From Tsukamurella paurometabola (GTDB lineage: Bacteria > Actinomycetota > Actinomycetes > Mycobacteriales > Mycobacteriaceae), in the NCBI RefSeq assembly GCF_900631615.1, contig NZ_LR131273.1:2450850-2514849 (forward strand): a DNA stretch of 64,000 nucleotides. Reading direction: 5' to 3'. Positions 18,197 through 27,597 of this stretch are shown piece after piece. Position 1 is the stretch's first letter. Each line of letters opens with the position of its first letter. A program made the position numbers and the translations under genes. Below the pieces are notes generated by a model, which saw only the letters and a program-made list of their open reading frames with translations, made no database searches and was not told the origin of the DNA.

Positions 18197-19417
18197 TCAC
18201 GGAGCGGCCTTGACGAAGGTGCCGTCCGGGCGGAAGTAGGCCTGATCGTCGGAGCCCGGGCCGAGGCCCAGTCTCAGCAACGGAGGGAGGCCGCCGCGCA
18301 TCCAGCCGGGGGAGGTCGTATCGCCCGCGACCTCCAGGGAGATCGCGTGCGCGTCGATCGGCGGCACGGCGGAGCGTCGCTCGAGCTCGGCGCGCGCCTT
18401 CTCGATGCCGGCGGCCGTGATCGCGGTGAGCGCGAACGCCCGGCTGCTCGTGCCACTGGAGTCGTACAGCCGGATCTCCGGGAACCGCCCGACGGTCTCC
18501 TTGAGCGTGCCGTTCCTGCTGCCGGTGACCCGGATGTCGATGGTGCCGGGATTCGCCGAGCCGACGCTGGAGGCGTTCTCCGCGAAGACCCGGTACTCCA
18601 GCTCGTCGAGGACCGGCATCGCCGGATCGATCCCGTGGGAGCGCAGCAGGCGTTCCGCGGCCGGCAGCAGGCCGTCGACCTTCGCGAGCGCCAGGTTGTC
18701 CGGCAGGTTCCCCGCCTGGTCGGTCTCGAACTTCACCCGCGAGGTCAGGTCGAAGGTCGCGACCAGCTTCTTGTCGGCGCTGCGCCGCGCGATCACCACG
18801 CCGTCGGACGACGACCGCCTGGACAGGTCGACGCCGAGCCCGCGCGCGCTGTCGTCGACCCTCCTCCGCGCCGCGGTCACATCCAGGTTCACGATATCCG
18901 CAGAACGGAACGCGGCGTCGGCGCGGTCGTTGGTCGACGTGCTGCTCGGGTCGTACCACTCGTCGCTGGACTGCGAGTAGTTCGCGGAGATCCGCTGTCC
19001 CTTCGCCAGGTCCAGGACGTCCACCCGGGTGGATTGCTCGTCGATGTCGATCGACAGGACCGAGTCGGCCCCGCCGGGCAGGAGGTCGCCGGCCTTCGCC
19101 AGTGCACGACGGAGCTCGGCCGATGGGTCGATCGGCTGTTCCTCCTGGGCGGCGAACGCCGACGATCCGCGGCCGCCGGTCTCGGTCAGCACGATCGTCG
19201 CCGGGATGCCGGCGGAGACGATGACGATGCCGGTGGCGAGGGCGGCCGCCCACGCGGCACCGGGCGGGGCGGACCGCAGCCGTACGGCGAGGACGCCCGC
19301 GACGACGACGGTCGCGACGGCCAGCACCAGCGACGCGGCACCGTCGGTCGCCACCGCCGCGACCAGGCCCACCGTGGTGAGCACCGCGAGCAGGGCGACC
19401 GTCAGGGTGGTGGACAC
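18197..19417 (-). CDS. Membrane protein with extracytoplasmic domain, hypothetical
   Basis: Not recognised. The 406-residue product has three hydrophobic segments in its first 90 residues (LTVALLAVLTTVGLVAAVAT; SLVLAVATVVVAGVLAV; AALATGIVIVSAGIPATIVL), then a 310-residue soluble part with mixed alpha/beta character. Notable blocks are SVLSIDIDEQSTRVDVLD and KLVATFDLTSRVKFETDQ. The final segment DDQAYFRPDGTFVKAAP is probably extracytoplasmic if the odd number of membrane spans is right. The GTG at 19417 is chosen because hydrophobic sequence starts right after it; a TTG at 19441 would add 8 residues. Stop to stop with the GH5 gene. Confidence 0.7.
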   Translation of the reverse strand: MSTTLTVALLAVLTTVGLVAAVATDGAASLVLAVATVVVAGVLAVRLRSAPPGAAWAAALATGIVIVSAGIPATIVLTETGGRGSSAFAAQEEQPIDPSAELRRALAKAGDLLPGGADSVLSIDIDEQSTRVDVLDLAKGQRISANYSQSSDEWYDPSSTSTNDRADAAFRSADIVNLDVTAARRRVDDSARGLGVDLSRRSSSDGVVIARRSADKKLVATFDLTSRVKFETDQAGNLPDNLALAKVDGLLPAAERLLRSHGIDPAMPVLDELEYRVFAENASSVGSANPGTIDIRVTGSRNGTLKETVGRFPEIRLYDSSGTSSRAFALTAITAAGIEKARAELERRSAVPPIDAHAISLEVAGDTTSPGWMRGGLPPLLRLGLGPGSDDQAYFRPDGTFVKAAP

Positions 19418-19524
19418 GGCCCTCAGGGTATCCGGCGGCAATCACGGTGAGTGCAACCGCTGTGCTCGCGCCCGGACCGGACATATGGTCCGCGGACAAG
19501 CGCCCGTTCCCTCCAGGAGTGATC

Positions 19525-20040
19525 ATGACCGCATCCGCCACCGGCACCCTCGCCGCCATCATCGACGCGACCGACCAGGCCGTCACGCGCAACACCGCCA
19601 ACGCGCACGTCGTCTTCGCCGCGACGGCGGTCCCGCAGGGCACCGTCGGCAGTGTGACGACGGCGCGGCAGCACACCCTCGTCGTGGACGAGCCGCCGAC
19701 GCTCGGCGGTGACGACACCGCGATCAACCCGGTCGAGGCGTACCTGGGTGCGCTGCTGTCCTGCCAGGTGGTGACCTACCGGTTCTACGCGGACAAGCTG
19801 GGCATCACGATCGACGAGCTGCGGCTCAGCGCCGAGGGCGACCTCGACGTGCGCGGTTTCTTCGGCCTCGACGAGAACGTCCGCCCGGGCTTCACCGCGG
19901 TGCGGGTCACCGTCGACATCACCGGGCCGGACACGGAGGAGCGATACCGCGAACTCACCGAGACCGTCGACGCGCACTGCCCGGTCCTGGACCTCACCCA
20001 GAACGCGACGCCGGTCACGACGACGCTGCGCGTCGGCTAA
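19525..20040 (+). CDS. OsmC/Ohr-family peroxide-reducing protein
   Basis: A 171-residue OsmC-family protein. The two redox cysteines are in place: C80 in YLGALLSCQ and C152 in DAHCPVLDLT. Together they reduce organic hydroperoxides in the cytoplasm, using lipoyl or thiol donors in characterised members. The length and the ending HCPV...TPVTTTL fit the OsmC branch better than Ohr. The ATG at 19525 has AGGAG 7 nt upstream; an in-frame ATG-less extension to 19447 lacks a ribosome-binding site. It is convergent with the ABC permease gene, and the two stops overlap by 4 bp. Confidence 0.88.
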   Translation: MTASATGTLAAIIDATDQAVTRNTANAHVVFAATAVPQGTVGSVTTARQHTLVVDEPPTLGGDDTAINPVEAYLGALLSCQVVTYRFYADKLGITIDELRLSAEGDLDVRGFFGLDENVRPGFTAVRVTVDITGPDTEERYRELTETVDAHCPVLDLTQNATPVTTTLRVG

Positions 20041-21623
20041 CCGGCGACGTCGCGGACCGTCAGCCGCCGGAACCCCAGGGCGAGAAGCGCGAGGGTCGTC
20101 GCCAGGATCACCGCGGTCGCAACGGGATCGAGCGAGTCCATCGGGAGGCGCCCGAGCCAGTGCAGCGGCGACGTGTCGCGGAGCCACTGCGGCATCCGGA
20201 GGGTCTCCGCGAGCAGCGCCACCAGGAGTGCCCACACCGGCAGGGCCCAGGCCAGTGCCGCCCGCCGGGGTGACCACGCGAACAGTGCCAGCGCGACCGA
20301 GGTGATCAGGGCGGCCGCTGCGCCGTAGACCAGCACCGCGCCGGCCGCACTGGTGGACGTGGGCCACGGCGATCCGGCGAGCGTCGCACCGGTGCCGAAG
20401 GCGACCGCGCCGACGACCAGCACCGCGACGATCTGCGCTGCGACCACCGCACCCGACGCGGCCACCCACGCGGGACGGGAGACTGCTCCCGACAGCACGA
20501 GGGCGAAGCGCCCGGCCGATTCCTCCGCTGCGAGCCGTCCCACCATCTGCACCCCGACCCCGGCGGCGGCGACCCCGATCACGACGGTGCTCAGGTACAC
20601 GAGTGCATCGTCGGGGGCGCCGGACCCGGATCCGGTGAGGGCGCGGGCGATCTCGGGATTGCCGCCGATCATCGACCTCATCTCCTGGGCGAGCAGGCCC
20701 ATCACCACACCCCAGGCGGCCACCCCCGCGAGCCATCCCGCCCCGGACCCCCGGCTGAGGTGCGCGGCGAGCGCGAGCGGGGTGCGGATGCGCCCCGTGG
20801 CGGGCCCCGGACGCGGTGGGAGCACACCGGCGCCGAGATCGCGCCGGGAGCGGAGCCGGAGGGCGGCGGCGCCGGCGAGGATCGTCGTCCCGGCCAGGGC
20901 CAGATAGGGCCACGCGGGCGGCGCGGTGCTGAACGGTCGCGCGGCGGCCAGCCACGACGCGGGCGTGAGCCACGGCAGATCCAGTGACCGGCCGTCGACC
21001 ACCGCTCGCACGAGGTAGAGCAGGCCGAGGACGCCGAAGGCGAATCCGGCGGCACCCCGGGCCGACTGCACCACCTCGCCGCAGAGGAACCCGAAGCCCG
21101 CGACGGTGCCGAGGTAGAGCGCCACCGCCAGCGCGTACCGGGCGGAGCCCGCACCGTCGTGCCCGACCGCGGTCGCCCCGATCGCGATCCCGGTGGCCGC
21201 GGCCGCGATGGCGGCGAAGGTCACTGTCATCGGCGCGGCCAACGGCGCGAGCCGACCGACCCGTGCCGCCGTCACGAGGTCCACCCGGCCCAGGTCCTCC
21301 TGGCCCCGCGCGGACCGGATCGTCAGGGCGAGGACGAGAGCGGGGAGCACGAGGAGGCCGAAGAAGCCCACCTCGTAGGTGGCGATACCGCCGATGGTGT
21401 CGAGGTCGTGCCCGCGGCCGTTGATCGCCGCGGTGGCGGGGGAACTGCCCATCGTGGCGGCGTACCGGGTCCGCGACTCCGCGGTCTCGAACAGCGAGAG
21501 CACCCCGGTCATCACCGCCACCGCGATCCCCGCGATCCCCGCGACCGTGACCGCGGTCTGCACGCCCATGGTGCGCAGGTGCACGCGGATCAGCGCCGTC
21601 GTGCCGTGCAGTTCGCCGCTCAC
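20037..21623 (-). CDS. ABC exporter permease (ABC-2 type, tetronasin-resistance-like)
   Basis: A 528-residue protein with about 12 hydrophobic segments, the size of the two-domain fused permeases that pair with a single ATPase in TnrB-type antibiotic exporters. No signal for substrate is visible. The GTG start at 21623 overlaps the ATPase gene stop by 4 bp (GTGA), so both are in one minus-strand operon, ATPase first. Assignment rests on topology, size and the coupled ATPase gene. Likely role: ATP-driven extrusion of a hydrophobic compound across the cytoplasmic membrane. Confidence 0.82.
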   Translation of the reverse strand: MSGELHGTTALIRVHLRTMGVQTAVTVAGIAGIAVAVMTGVLSLFETAESRTRYAATMGSSPATAAINGRGHDLDTIGGIATYEVGFFGLLVLPALVLALTIRSARGQEDLGRVDLVTAARVGRLAPLAAPMTVTFAAIAAAATGIAIGATAVGHDGAGSARYALAVALYLGTVAGFGFLCGEVVQSARGAAGFAFGVLGLLYLVRAVVDGRSLDLPWLTPASWLAAARPFSTAPPAWPYLALAGTTILAGAAALRLRSRRDLGAGVLPPRPGPATGRIRTPLALAAHLSRGSGAGWLAGVAAWGVVMGLLAQEMRSMIGGNPEIARALTGSGSGAPDDALVYLSTVVIGVAAAGVGVQMVGRLAAEESAGRFALVLSGAVSRPAWVAASGAVVAAQIVAVLVVGAVAFGTGATLAGSPWPTSTSAAGAVLVYGAAAALITSVALALFAWSPRRAALAWALPVWALLVALLAETLRMPQWLRDTSPLHWLGRLPMDSLDPVATAVILATTLALLALGFRRLTVRDVAG

Positions 21624-22546
21624 GACGGCACCGCCGTCCGCTCGGGCTGCTCGCCGCGGTAGTGGTCGAGGAACATCTCGTCGAGCGAGGGCGGCTGCAC
21701 GGTGATGGCGCTCGCGTCGGCGGCGAGCAGCGCCGCCAGAGCGGCGGGCACCGCTTCGTACTGCGCTCGCGCGACGGTGTGAATCCGGTCGCCGGTGCTG
21801 CGCTCGTCCATCACGGTGACGCCGGGCGTGGTGCGGAGGGCGGCGATCGGCGCGGCCGTCGTGCAGGAGAGGGTGGCCGCGGCGTCGGCGCGCAGCGAGT
21901 CGAGGGTCCCGACACGGACGATCCGGCCCGACCGGATGATGCTCACCCGGTCGCAGAGCGCCTCGACCTCGCCCATGATGTGGCTGGACAACAGCACCGA
22001 GGTGCCCTCAGCGGCGAGCTCGCGCACCACCGACTGGAACTGCGCCTCCATCAGCGGGTCGAGGCCGCTGGTCGGCTCGTCGAGCAGCAGCAGATCGGCG
22101 CGGGTCGACAGGGCGGCGACGAGGGCGACCTTCTGTCGGTTGCCCTTCGAGTAGGTGCGGGTGCGCCGCGTCGGGTCGAGTTCGAACCGCTCGATCAGGT
22201 CGTCGCGGCGACGGGGATCGGGACTGCCCTGGAGTGCGCCGAGCAGGTCGATGCACTGGCCGCCGGTGAGGCCGGGCCACAGCGCCACGTCGCCGGGGAC
22301 GTAGGCGAGGCGACGGTGCGCCGCCACCGCGTCCGACCAGCCGTCCGTGCCGAAGATCCGGACGGTACCGGCATCCGGGCGGATCTGCCCCAGGACTGCG
22401 CGGATCGTGGTCGATTTGCCGGCGCCGTTGGGGCCGAGGAAGCCGTGGATCTCGCCGGGGTGGACGTGCAGGTCGACGCCGTCGAGGGCGACGACCCGTC
22501 CGTAGGACTTGGACAATGCCGTGCAGTCGAGGGGAAGTGATGACAT
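21620..22546 (-). CDS. ABC exporter ATP-binding protein
   Basis: A 308-residue nucleotide-binding subunit. Motifs: Walker A GPNGAGKST (residues 38-46), signature-like YSKGNRQKVALVAAL (the KGNRQKV variant replaces LSGGQ, as in TnrB2-type drug exporters), Walker B LLLLDEPTSGLDP, and the H-loop SSHIMGE. The C-terminal extension (about 80 residues) matches the DUF4162-like tail of drug-export ATPases. The ATG at 22546 has GGAGGG 6 nt upstream. It energises the permease encoded directly downstream. An AT-rich dyad lies in its upstream region. Confidence 0.9.
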   Translation of the reverse strand: MSSLPLDCTALSKSYGRVVALDGVDLHVHPGEIHGFLGPNGAGKSTTIRAVLGQIRPDAGTVRIFGTDGWSDAVAAHRRLAYVPGDVALWPGLTGGQCIDLLGALQGSPDPRRRDDLIERFELDPTRRTRTYSKGNRQKVALVAALSTRADLLLLDEPTSGLDPLMEAQFQSVVRELAAEGTSVLLSSHIMGEVEALCDRVSIIRSGRIVRVGTLDSLRADAAATLSCTTAAPIAALRTTPGVTVMDERSTGDRIHTVARAQYEAVPAALAALLAADASAITVQPPSLDEMFLDHYRGEQPERTAVPS

Positions 22547-22598
22547 CGGTGCCCTCCCGTAGTCGAGAACGTCGTGGCACCGATCCTCCCACCAATCA

Positions 22599-22611
22599 TG
22601 CATACATTGCA
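22599..22611 (-). promoter_or_regulatory. AT-rich dyad upstream of the ABC exporter operon
   Basis: TGCATACATTGCA (TGCA-N5-TGCA) sits 53 bp upstream of the ATPase start, inside a roughly 40-bp stretch (22590-22630) far richer in A+T than its surroundings. It probably holds the exporter promoter and may be an operator. No regulator gene is adjacent, so this is tentative. Confidence 0.35.
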
Positions 22612-22662
22612 ATATCTTTATGAATTAGCGGTGCCCGTCGGACTCGGGCGGCGCGACAGCGC

Positions 22663-23037
22663 CTACGAGGAGGGCGTCCGGGGTCCCGTCGCGGCCAGCG
22701 CGCCGTAGAACAGCAGCAGCGACGACGCGGCGGCGAAGTTCAGTCGCAGGTCGCGGGCGCGCACGTGCAGCCCGACGGCCGTGCAGAAGTACAGCGTCAG
22801 CATGATCGCGGTGAGCCGGGCGAGTCCCGGCCACCGCGGCGCCGCCGCGAGCCCGAGCGCCGAAGCCCCCTTGACCAGCGGGAAGAACCAGCGGCCACCG
22901 TCGGGCCAGCCGACGTCGTCGAGGCACTTCGCGACGTACGGGATGGGCTGGACGCAGATCGCGGCGTCCACCGCCTGCCCGGCGGCGGCCGCCTGATAGA
23001 GCCGGGGATCGCGGACGAGATCGTTCACCGAGGACAT
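22663..23037 (-). CDS. DoxX-like small membrane protein
   Basis: A 124-residue protein with three or four hydrophobic helices (around residues 54-67, 71-86 and 100-115) and the spacing of DoxX/DoxD-like proteins, a broad family of small integral membrane proteins sometimes linked to redox metabolism. The ATG at 23037 is preferred because the codons upstream are not hydrophobic or conserved-looking. It is transcribed away from rpsH. The family call is moderate; the biochemical role is unknown. Confidence 0.6.
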   Translation of the reverse strand: MSSVNDLVRDPRLYQAAAAGQAVDAAICVQPIPYVAKCLDDVGWPDGGRWFFPLVKGASALGLAAAPRWPGLARLTAIMLTLYFCTAVGLHVRARDLRLNFAAASSLLLFYGALAATGPRTPSS

Positions 23038-23084
23038 GATCCTCACGCTAGGCCGCCGGGCGTCCGGGGACAAGAGGCCGCCGA

Positions 23085-23144
23085 TTCGACTCTGACCGGC
23101 ACTTTCTCTACACTAGTGAGGTTGCCTGTCGTGCTTCGAGCACG
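23085..23144 (+). promoter_or_regulatory. Promoter and leader hairpin of the rpsH block
   Basis: TTCGAC (23085-23090) and TACACT (23109-23114) are spaced by 18 bp. GGTTGCCTG (23120-23128) starts 5 nt after the -10, exactly as before rplN, and is followed by a 6-bp hairpin CGTGCT-TCG-AGCACG (23130-23144). The leader to the rpsH ATG is about 210 nt and holds no gene. The 296-bp gap from 23038 contains nothing else I can name. Confidence 0.6.
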
Positions 23145-23333
23145 GCCGGCGCACTTCCCCGAACCGGTTCGCCGGTCCGGAATCCCTGCAGTGCAACGGT
23201 ATTGCAGGACGGTTTGCTTCGTAGTAGGCCCACCGTCGGACGTTCCAGGCCCGTCTCCCGCGCTGTCGGGGATGGGCACCAGATCGCCGTCGATGCATGG
23301 GAACCGCTGCGAGAAAGGTAGACGGACACTGTC

Positions 23334-23732
23334 ATGACCATGACTGATCCGATCGCAGACTTCTTGACCCGTCTGCGCAACGCCAACTCGGCGTACCACG
23401 ACGAGGTGACGCTCCCGCACTCGAAGATCAAGGCGAACATCGCCGAGATCCTCAAGGCCGAGGGCTACATCACCGACTTCCGTACCGAGGACGCCGAGGT
23501 GGGCAAGAACCTCGTCGTCTCGCTGAAGTACGGCCCGAGCCGTGAGCGTTCGATCGCCGGCCTGCGCCGCGTCTCGAAGCCCGGTCTGCGCGTGTACGCG
23601 AAGTCCACCAACCTGCCGAAGGTCCTGGGCGGCCTGGGCGTGGCGATCATCTCCACGTCCTCGGGCCTCCTCACGGATCGCCAGGCAGCCAAGCAGGGCG
23701 TGGGCGGCGAAGTCCTCGCTTACGTCTGGTAA
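23334..23732 (+). CDS. rpsH: 30S ribosomal protein S8 (uS8)
   Basis: A 132-residue uS8, a central-domain 16S rRNA binder and, in E. coli, the translational repressor of the spc operon. [16 protein letters not shown] and the C-terminal [26 protein letters not shown] are diagnostic. The ATG at 23334 follows GAGAAAGG; MT-M at 23340 would be an alternative start two codons later. It opens the third ribosomal block. Confidence 0.98.
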   Translation: MTMTDPIADFLTRLRNANSAYHDEVTLPHSKIKANIAEILKAEGYITDFRTEDAEVGKNLVVSLKYGPSRERSIAGLRRVSKPGLRVYAKSTNLPKVLGGLGVAIISTSSGLLTDRQAAKQGVGGEVLAYVW

Positions 23733-23746
23733 GGGGACAGGAACTT

Positions 23747-24286
23747 ATGTCGCGAATTGGTAAGCACCCCGTGGTCGTTCCCGCGGGCGTCGACGTGCAG
23801 ATCGCCGGCCAGGACGTCACCGTCAAGGGCCCCAAGGGCCAGCTGGCGCTGACCGTTGCCGAGCCGATCTCGGTGTCGAAGAACGAAGAGGGCGCCATCG
23901 TGGTGGCCCGCCCCGACGACGAGCGGCGCAACAAGGCGCTGCACGGTCTGTCGCGGACCCTGGTCGCCAACATGGTGACGGGTGTGACCGAGGGTTACAC
24001 CAAGAAGATGGAGATCTACGGCGTCGGTTACCGCGTGGCGCTCAAGGGCAAGGACCTCGAGTTCTCCCTGGGCTACAGCCACCCGGTCCCGATTGAGGCG
24101 CCCGAGGGCATCACCTTCGCGGTGGAGAGCCCCACCAAGTTCTCCGTGTCCGGCATCGACAAGCAGCAGGTCGGCCAGGTCTCGGCGGTCATCCGCAAGC
24201 TCCGTCGTCCCGATCCCTACAAGGGCAAGGGCGTGCGGTACGAGGGTGAGCAGATCCGTCGCAAGGTCGGAAAGACGGGTAAGTAA
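23747..24286 (+). CDS. rplF: 50S ribosomal protein L6 (uL6)
   Basis: A 179-residue uL6, which sits near the factor-binding centre of the 50S subunit. [16 protein letters not shown] at the start and the C-terminal signature [16 protein letters not shown] are conserved. The gap to rpsH is 14 bp and contains AAGGGGA. Normal length and order. Confidence 0.98.
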   Translation: MSRIGKHPVVVPAGVDVQIAGQDVTVKGPKGQLALTVAEPISVSKNEEGAIVVARPDDERRNKALHGLSRTLVANMVTGVTEGYTKKMEIYGVGYRVALKGKDLEFSLGYSHPVPIEAPEGITFAVESPTKFSVSGIDKQQVGQVSAVIRKLRRPDPYKGKGVRYEGEQIRRKVGKTGK

Positions 24287-24289
24287 CTC

Positions 24290-24694
24290 ATGGCAACTCA
24301 GACTGAGAACATCAAGCGCATCCCGAAGGGCAAGGACGTCTCGACGCGCCGCCGCACGTCGAAGGCCCGTCGCCACTTCCGTCTGCGCAAGAAGATCGAG
24401 GGCACCGCGGTCCGTCCGCGGCTCGCGGTCAAGCGCTCCAGCCGCCACATCCACGTCCAGCTGATCGACGACCTCAAGGGCCACACGCTGGCCGCGGCGT
24501 CGACCCTGGAGGCGGACGTCAAGGCTGCGGGCGGCGACAAGTCGGCCCAGGCCAAGAAGGTCGGCGAGCTCATCGCCGCCCGTGCCAAGGCTGCCGGTGT
24601 GGAGGCCGTCGTCTTCGACCGTGGTGGCAACAAGTACCACGGCCGGATCGCCGCGCTCGCGGACGCCGCTCGCGAAGGCGGGTTGACGTTCTGA
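24290..24694 (+). CDS. rplR: 50S ribosomal protein L18 (uL18)
   Basis: A 134-residue uL18, which carries 5S rRNA into the 50S particle together with L5. [20 protein letters not shown] and the ending [26 protein letters not shown] identify it. It begins 3 bp after the rplF stop. A 43-bp gap with AAGGAGAGG precedes rpsE. Confidence 0.98.
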   Translation: MATQTENIKRIPKGKDVSTRRRTSKARRHFRLRKKIEGTAVRPRLAVKRSSRHIHVQLIDDLKGHTLAAASTLEADVKAAGGDKSAQAKKVGELIAARAKAAGVEAVVFDRGGNKYHGRIAALADAAREGGLTF

Positions 24695-24737
24695 TGACCT
24701 ACACCACCATGTTTTCCATCGAAGGAGAGGCAGCCTG

Positions 24738-25382
24738 ATGCCCGGACGTCAGCGTCGTGACGGCGGCAACAACGGCCCCGCCGGAAGCAACGAGAACTCG
24801 AACGACCGCCGCGGCGGTCGGGGTGGCCGCGACCGCGATCAGCGCGGTGGCCGCAACGAGGCCGAGAAGAGCAACTACATCGAGAAGGTTGTCACCATCA
24901 ACCGTGTCTCGAAGGTCGTGAAGGGTGGTCGTCGCTTCAGCTTCACCGCCCTCGTGATCGTCGGCGACGGCCAGGGCATGGTCGGCGTCGGTTACGGCAA
25001 GGCCAAGGAAGTTCCTGCGGCCATCCAGAAGGGCGTCGAGGAGGCCCGGAAGAACTTCTTCCGCGTCCCCATGATCGGCAACACCATCGTGCACCCGGTT
25101 CAGGGTGAGGCCGCGGCCGGCGTCGTGCTGCTGCGTCCCGCCAGCCCGGGTACCGGTGTCATCGCCGGTGGCGCCGTGCGCCCCGTGCTCGAGGCGGCCG
25201 GCGTCCACGACGTCATCGCCAAGAGCCTGGGCTCCGACAACGCCATCAACGTGGTGCACGCGACCGTGGCGGCTCTCAAGGAGCTGCAGCGTCCCGAGGA
25301 GGTCGCGGCTCGTCGCGGCCTGCCCATCGAGGACGTCGCCCCGGCCGGCATGCTCCGCGCCCGTGCAGGCCAGGGAGCGTAA
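24738..25382 (+). CDS. rpsE: 30S ribosomal protein S5 (uS5) with Gly/Arg-rich N-terminus
   Basis: A 214-residue uS5, which acts in mRNA unwinding and decoding fidelity. The double-stranded-RNA-binding-like part starts near residue 45 ([19 protein letters not shown]) and contains [14 protein letters not shown]. The first 40 residues are a disordered RGG/N-rich extension ([15 protein letters not shown]), common in high-GC actinobacteria and absent in E. coli. It is followed 3 bp later by rpmD. Confidence 0.98.
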   Translation: MPGRQRRDGGNNGPAGSNENSNDRRGGRGGRDRDQRGGRNEAEKSNYIEKVVTINRVSKVVKGGRRFSFTALVIVGDGQGMVGVGYGKAKEVPAAIQKGVEEARKNFFRVPMIGNTIVHPVQGEAAAGVVLLRPASPGTGVIAGGAVRPVLEAAGVHDVIAKSLGSDNAINVVHATVAALKELQRPEEVAARRGLPIEDVAPAGMLRARAGQGA

Positions 25383-25385
25383 GTC

Positions 25386-25565
25386 ATGGCAGAGCTGAAG
25401 ATCACCCAGGTGCGCGGCACCATCGGGACCAAGAAGAACCAGCGCGACAGCCTGCGCACCCTCGGCCTGAAGGGCATTCGCAAGAGTGTCGTTCGCGAGG
25501 ACACCGCGCAGAACCGCGGCCTGATCCAGGTCGTGTCGCATCTCGTGGAAGTGGAGGAGGTGTAA
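25386..25565 (+). CDS. rpmD: 50S ribosomal protein L30 (uL30)
   Basis: A 59-residue uL30, a small peripheral 50S protein. The segment [20 protein letters not shown] followed by [10 protein letters not shown] is diagnostic. The start MAELK lies 3 bp after rpsE and the TAA at 25563-25565 lies 3 bp before rplO, exactly where the spc operon has this gene. Confidence 0.97.
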   Translation: MAELKITQVRGTIGTKKNQRDSLRTLGLKGIRKSVVREDTAQNRGLIQVVSHLVEVEEV

Positions 25566-25568
25566 CCG

Positions 25569-26027
25569 ATGGCCATCAAGCTGCACGATCTCCGTCCCGC
25601 CAAGGGCGCGAAGACCAGCAAGACCCGCGTGGGTCGTGGTGAGGGCTCGAAGGGTAAGACCGCGGGCCGTGGTACCAAGGGCACCAAGGCGCGCAAGAAC
25701 GTCCCCGTGGCGTTCGAGGGCGGCCAGATGCCGCTGCACATGCGGCTGCCGAAGCTCAAGGGCTTCAAGAACCGCAACCGCGTCGAGTACCAGGTGGTGA
25801 ACGTGGGCGACATCGCCCGCCTGTTCCCGCAGGGCGGCACCGTCGGTATCGACGAACTCGTCGCCGCCGGTGCGGTTCGCAAGAACCGCGTCGTCAAGGT
25901 GCTGGGCGACGGCGAGATCACCGTCAAGGTGGACGTGACGGCGACCAAGGTCACCGGCGCCGCCAAGGCGAAGATCGAGGCCGCCGGTGGCACCGCCACC
26001 GAGCTCGCCGCCAAGGCCGAGGCCTAG
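25569..26027 (+). CDS. rplO: 50S ribosomal protein L15 (uL15)
   Basis: A 152-residue uL15, a late-assembly protein at the base of the central protuberance. The Gly-rich N-terminus ([20 protein letters not shown]) and [20 protein letters not shown] identify it. It is the last gene of this block; a strong hairpin follows, so secY here has its own transcription start, unlike the E. coli spc operon where secY follows in the same transcript. Confidence 0.98.
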   Translation: MAIKLHDLRPAKGAKTSKTRVGRGEGSKGKTAGRGTKGTKARKNVPVAFEGGQMPLHMRLPKLKGFKNRNRVEYQVVNVGDIARLFPQGGTVGIDELVAAGAVRKNRVVKVLGDGEITVKVDVTATKVTGAAKAKIEAAGGTATELAAKAEA

Positions 26028-26050
26028 TCCTCGCGCTGCGCAACGTGGAC

Positions 26051-26087
26051 GCCGCGGTAGGCGCCGGTCACCGGTGCCTACCGCGGC
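26051..26087 (+). terminator. Terminator behind rplO
   Basis: A perfect 12-bp repeat GCCGCGGTAGGC/GCCTACCGCGGC (26051-26062 and 26076-26087) with additional pairing inside the loop starts 24 bp after the rplO stop. No U-tract. Confidence 0.85.
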
Positions 26088-26283
26088 TCTCGTTTCGCTC
26101 GTCGACGGTGCCGCCTGCCTCCTGCCGGGCGGTACACGCCGTGAACAGCCGCGATGAGTGCGGCTGTTAGAGTTCATACGTTTGCAGGATTACCCATGAG
26201 GACGACGTGCTCCGCCGCGCGCGGAGCAGGTGTCCACGAGCGTGGGGCGGCCCGCCCGGGCCGCCCGGCTGCCAGGAGGATGT

Positions 26284-27597
26284 GTGCTTTCGGCCCTAGT
26301 CCCGATCTTCCGGACCCCGGAGTTGCGGCGGAAGATCCTGATCGTCCTGGGCATCCTCGTGCTCTACCGGCTCGGCGCCACGTTGCCCTCGCCCGGTGTG
26401 AACTTCGGGACGATCACCGAGTGCGTCGACAAGGCCACGAGCGGCGACAGCGGTCAGGTGTACTCCCTGATCAACATGTTCTCCGGCGGCGCGCTGCTGC
26501 AGCTGTCGGTGTTCGCGATCGGCATCATGCCGTACATCACGGCGTCGATCATCATCCAGCTGCTCATGGTGGTCATCCCGCGCTTCGAGACCCTGCGCAA
26601 GGAGGGCCAGGCCGGGCAGGCGAAGATCACGCAGTACACCCGCTACCTCACGGTGGCGCTGGCGCTGCTGCAGGCCACGGCGATCGTCGCGATGGCCTCG
26701 CGCGGCAACCTGCTGCCCGACTGCCCCGGCATCCTCGACGACAACGGCATCTTCTCCCTGTCGGTCATCGTCGCCACCATGACCGCCGGCGCCATCCTCG
26801 TGATGTGGTTCGGTGAGCTGATCACCGAGCGCGGCATCGGCAACGGCATGTCGCTGCTCATCTTCGCCGGCATCGCCTCGCGCCTGCCCGCCGACGGCCA
26901 GCAGATCCTGCAGAGCCAGGGCGGCCTGACCTTCGGCCTCGTCTGCTTCGCGGTCTTCCTGATCCTCGTCGCCGTCGTCTTCGTCGAGCAGGGCCAGCGC
27001 CGCATCCCGGTGCAGTACGCCAAGCGCATGGTCGGCCGCAAGATGTACGGCGGCTCGTCGACCTACCTGCCGCTCAAGGTGAACACCGCCGGCGTCATCC
27101 CGGTCATCTTCGCCTCGTCGCTGCTCTACCTGCCGCAGCTGGTGATCCAGCTCGTCGCGGCGGACTCGACCGCGGGCTGGGTGCAGTGGATCCAGACGAA
27201 CCTGGTGAACCCCGGCAGCACCTGGCACATCGTGATCTACTTCGCGCTGATCATCTTCTTCACGTACTTCTACGTCGCGATCACCTTCAACCCGGAGGAG
27301 CGCGCGGACGAGATGAAGAAGTTCGGCGGCTTCATCCCGGGCATCCGCCCCGGCAAGCCGACCGCCGACTACCTGAACTACGTGCTGCAGCGCATCACGC
27401 TGCCCGGTTCGCTGTACCTCGGCATCATCGCGATCCTCCCGAACCTGTTCATCGAACTCACCGGTAGCGGCTCCAACATGAGTAACCTGCCGTTCGGCGG
27501 CACGATGATCCTCATCATCGTGGTCGTGGCGCTCGACACCACGAAGCAGATCGAGAGCCAGTTGATGCAACGTAACTACGAAGGATTCCTCAAGTGA
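26284..27597 (+). CDS. secY: Protein translocase subunit SecY
   Basis: The 437-residue channel subunit of the Sec translocon, with ten membrane helices. Visible family motifs are [43 protein letters not shown] and the C-terminal [21 protein letters not shown]. The GTG at 26284 is chosen because AGGAGG lies 4 nt upstream and the protein then begins like other actinobacterial SecY ([17 protein letters not shown]). The stop overlaps adk (GTGA). The 256-bp upstream gap carries the rplO terminator and a TAGAGT box (26168-26173) that may be its -10, without a clear -35. Confidence 0.97.
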   Translation: MLSALVPIFRTPELRRKILIVLGILVLYRLGATLPSPGVNFGTITECVDKATSGDSGQVYSLINMFSGGALLQLSVFAIGIMPYITASIIIQLLMVVIPRFETLRKEGQAGQAKITQYTRYLTVALALLQATAIVAMASRGNLLPDCPGILDDNGIFSLSVIVATMTAGAILVMWFGELITERGIGNGMSLLIFAGIASRLPADGQQILQSQGGLTFGLVCFAVFLILVAVVFVEQGQRRIPVQYAKRMVGRKMYGGSSTYLPLKVNTAGVIPVIFASSLLYLPQLVIQLVAADSTAGWVQWIQTNLVNPGSTWHIVIYFALIIFFTYFYVAITFNPEERADEMKKFGGFIPGIRPGKPTADYLNYVLQRITLPGSLYLGIIAILPNLFIELTGSGSNMSNLPFGGTMILIIVVVALDTTKQIESQLMQRNYEGFLK

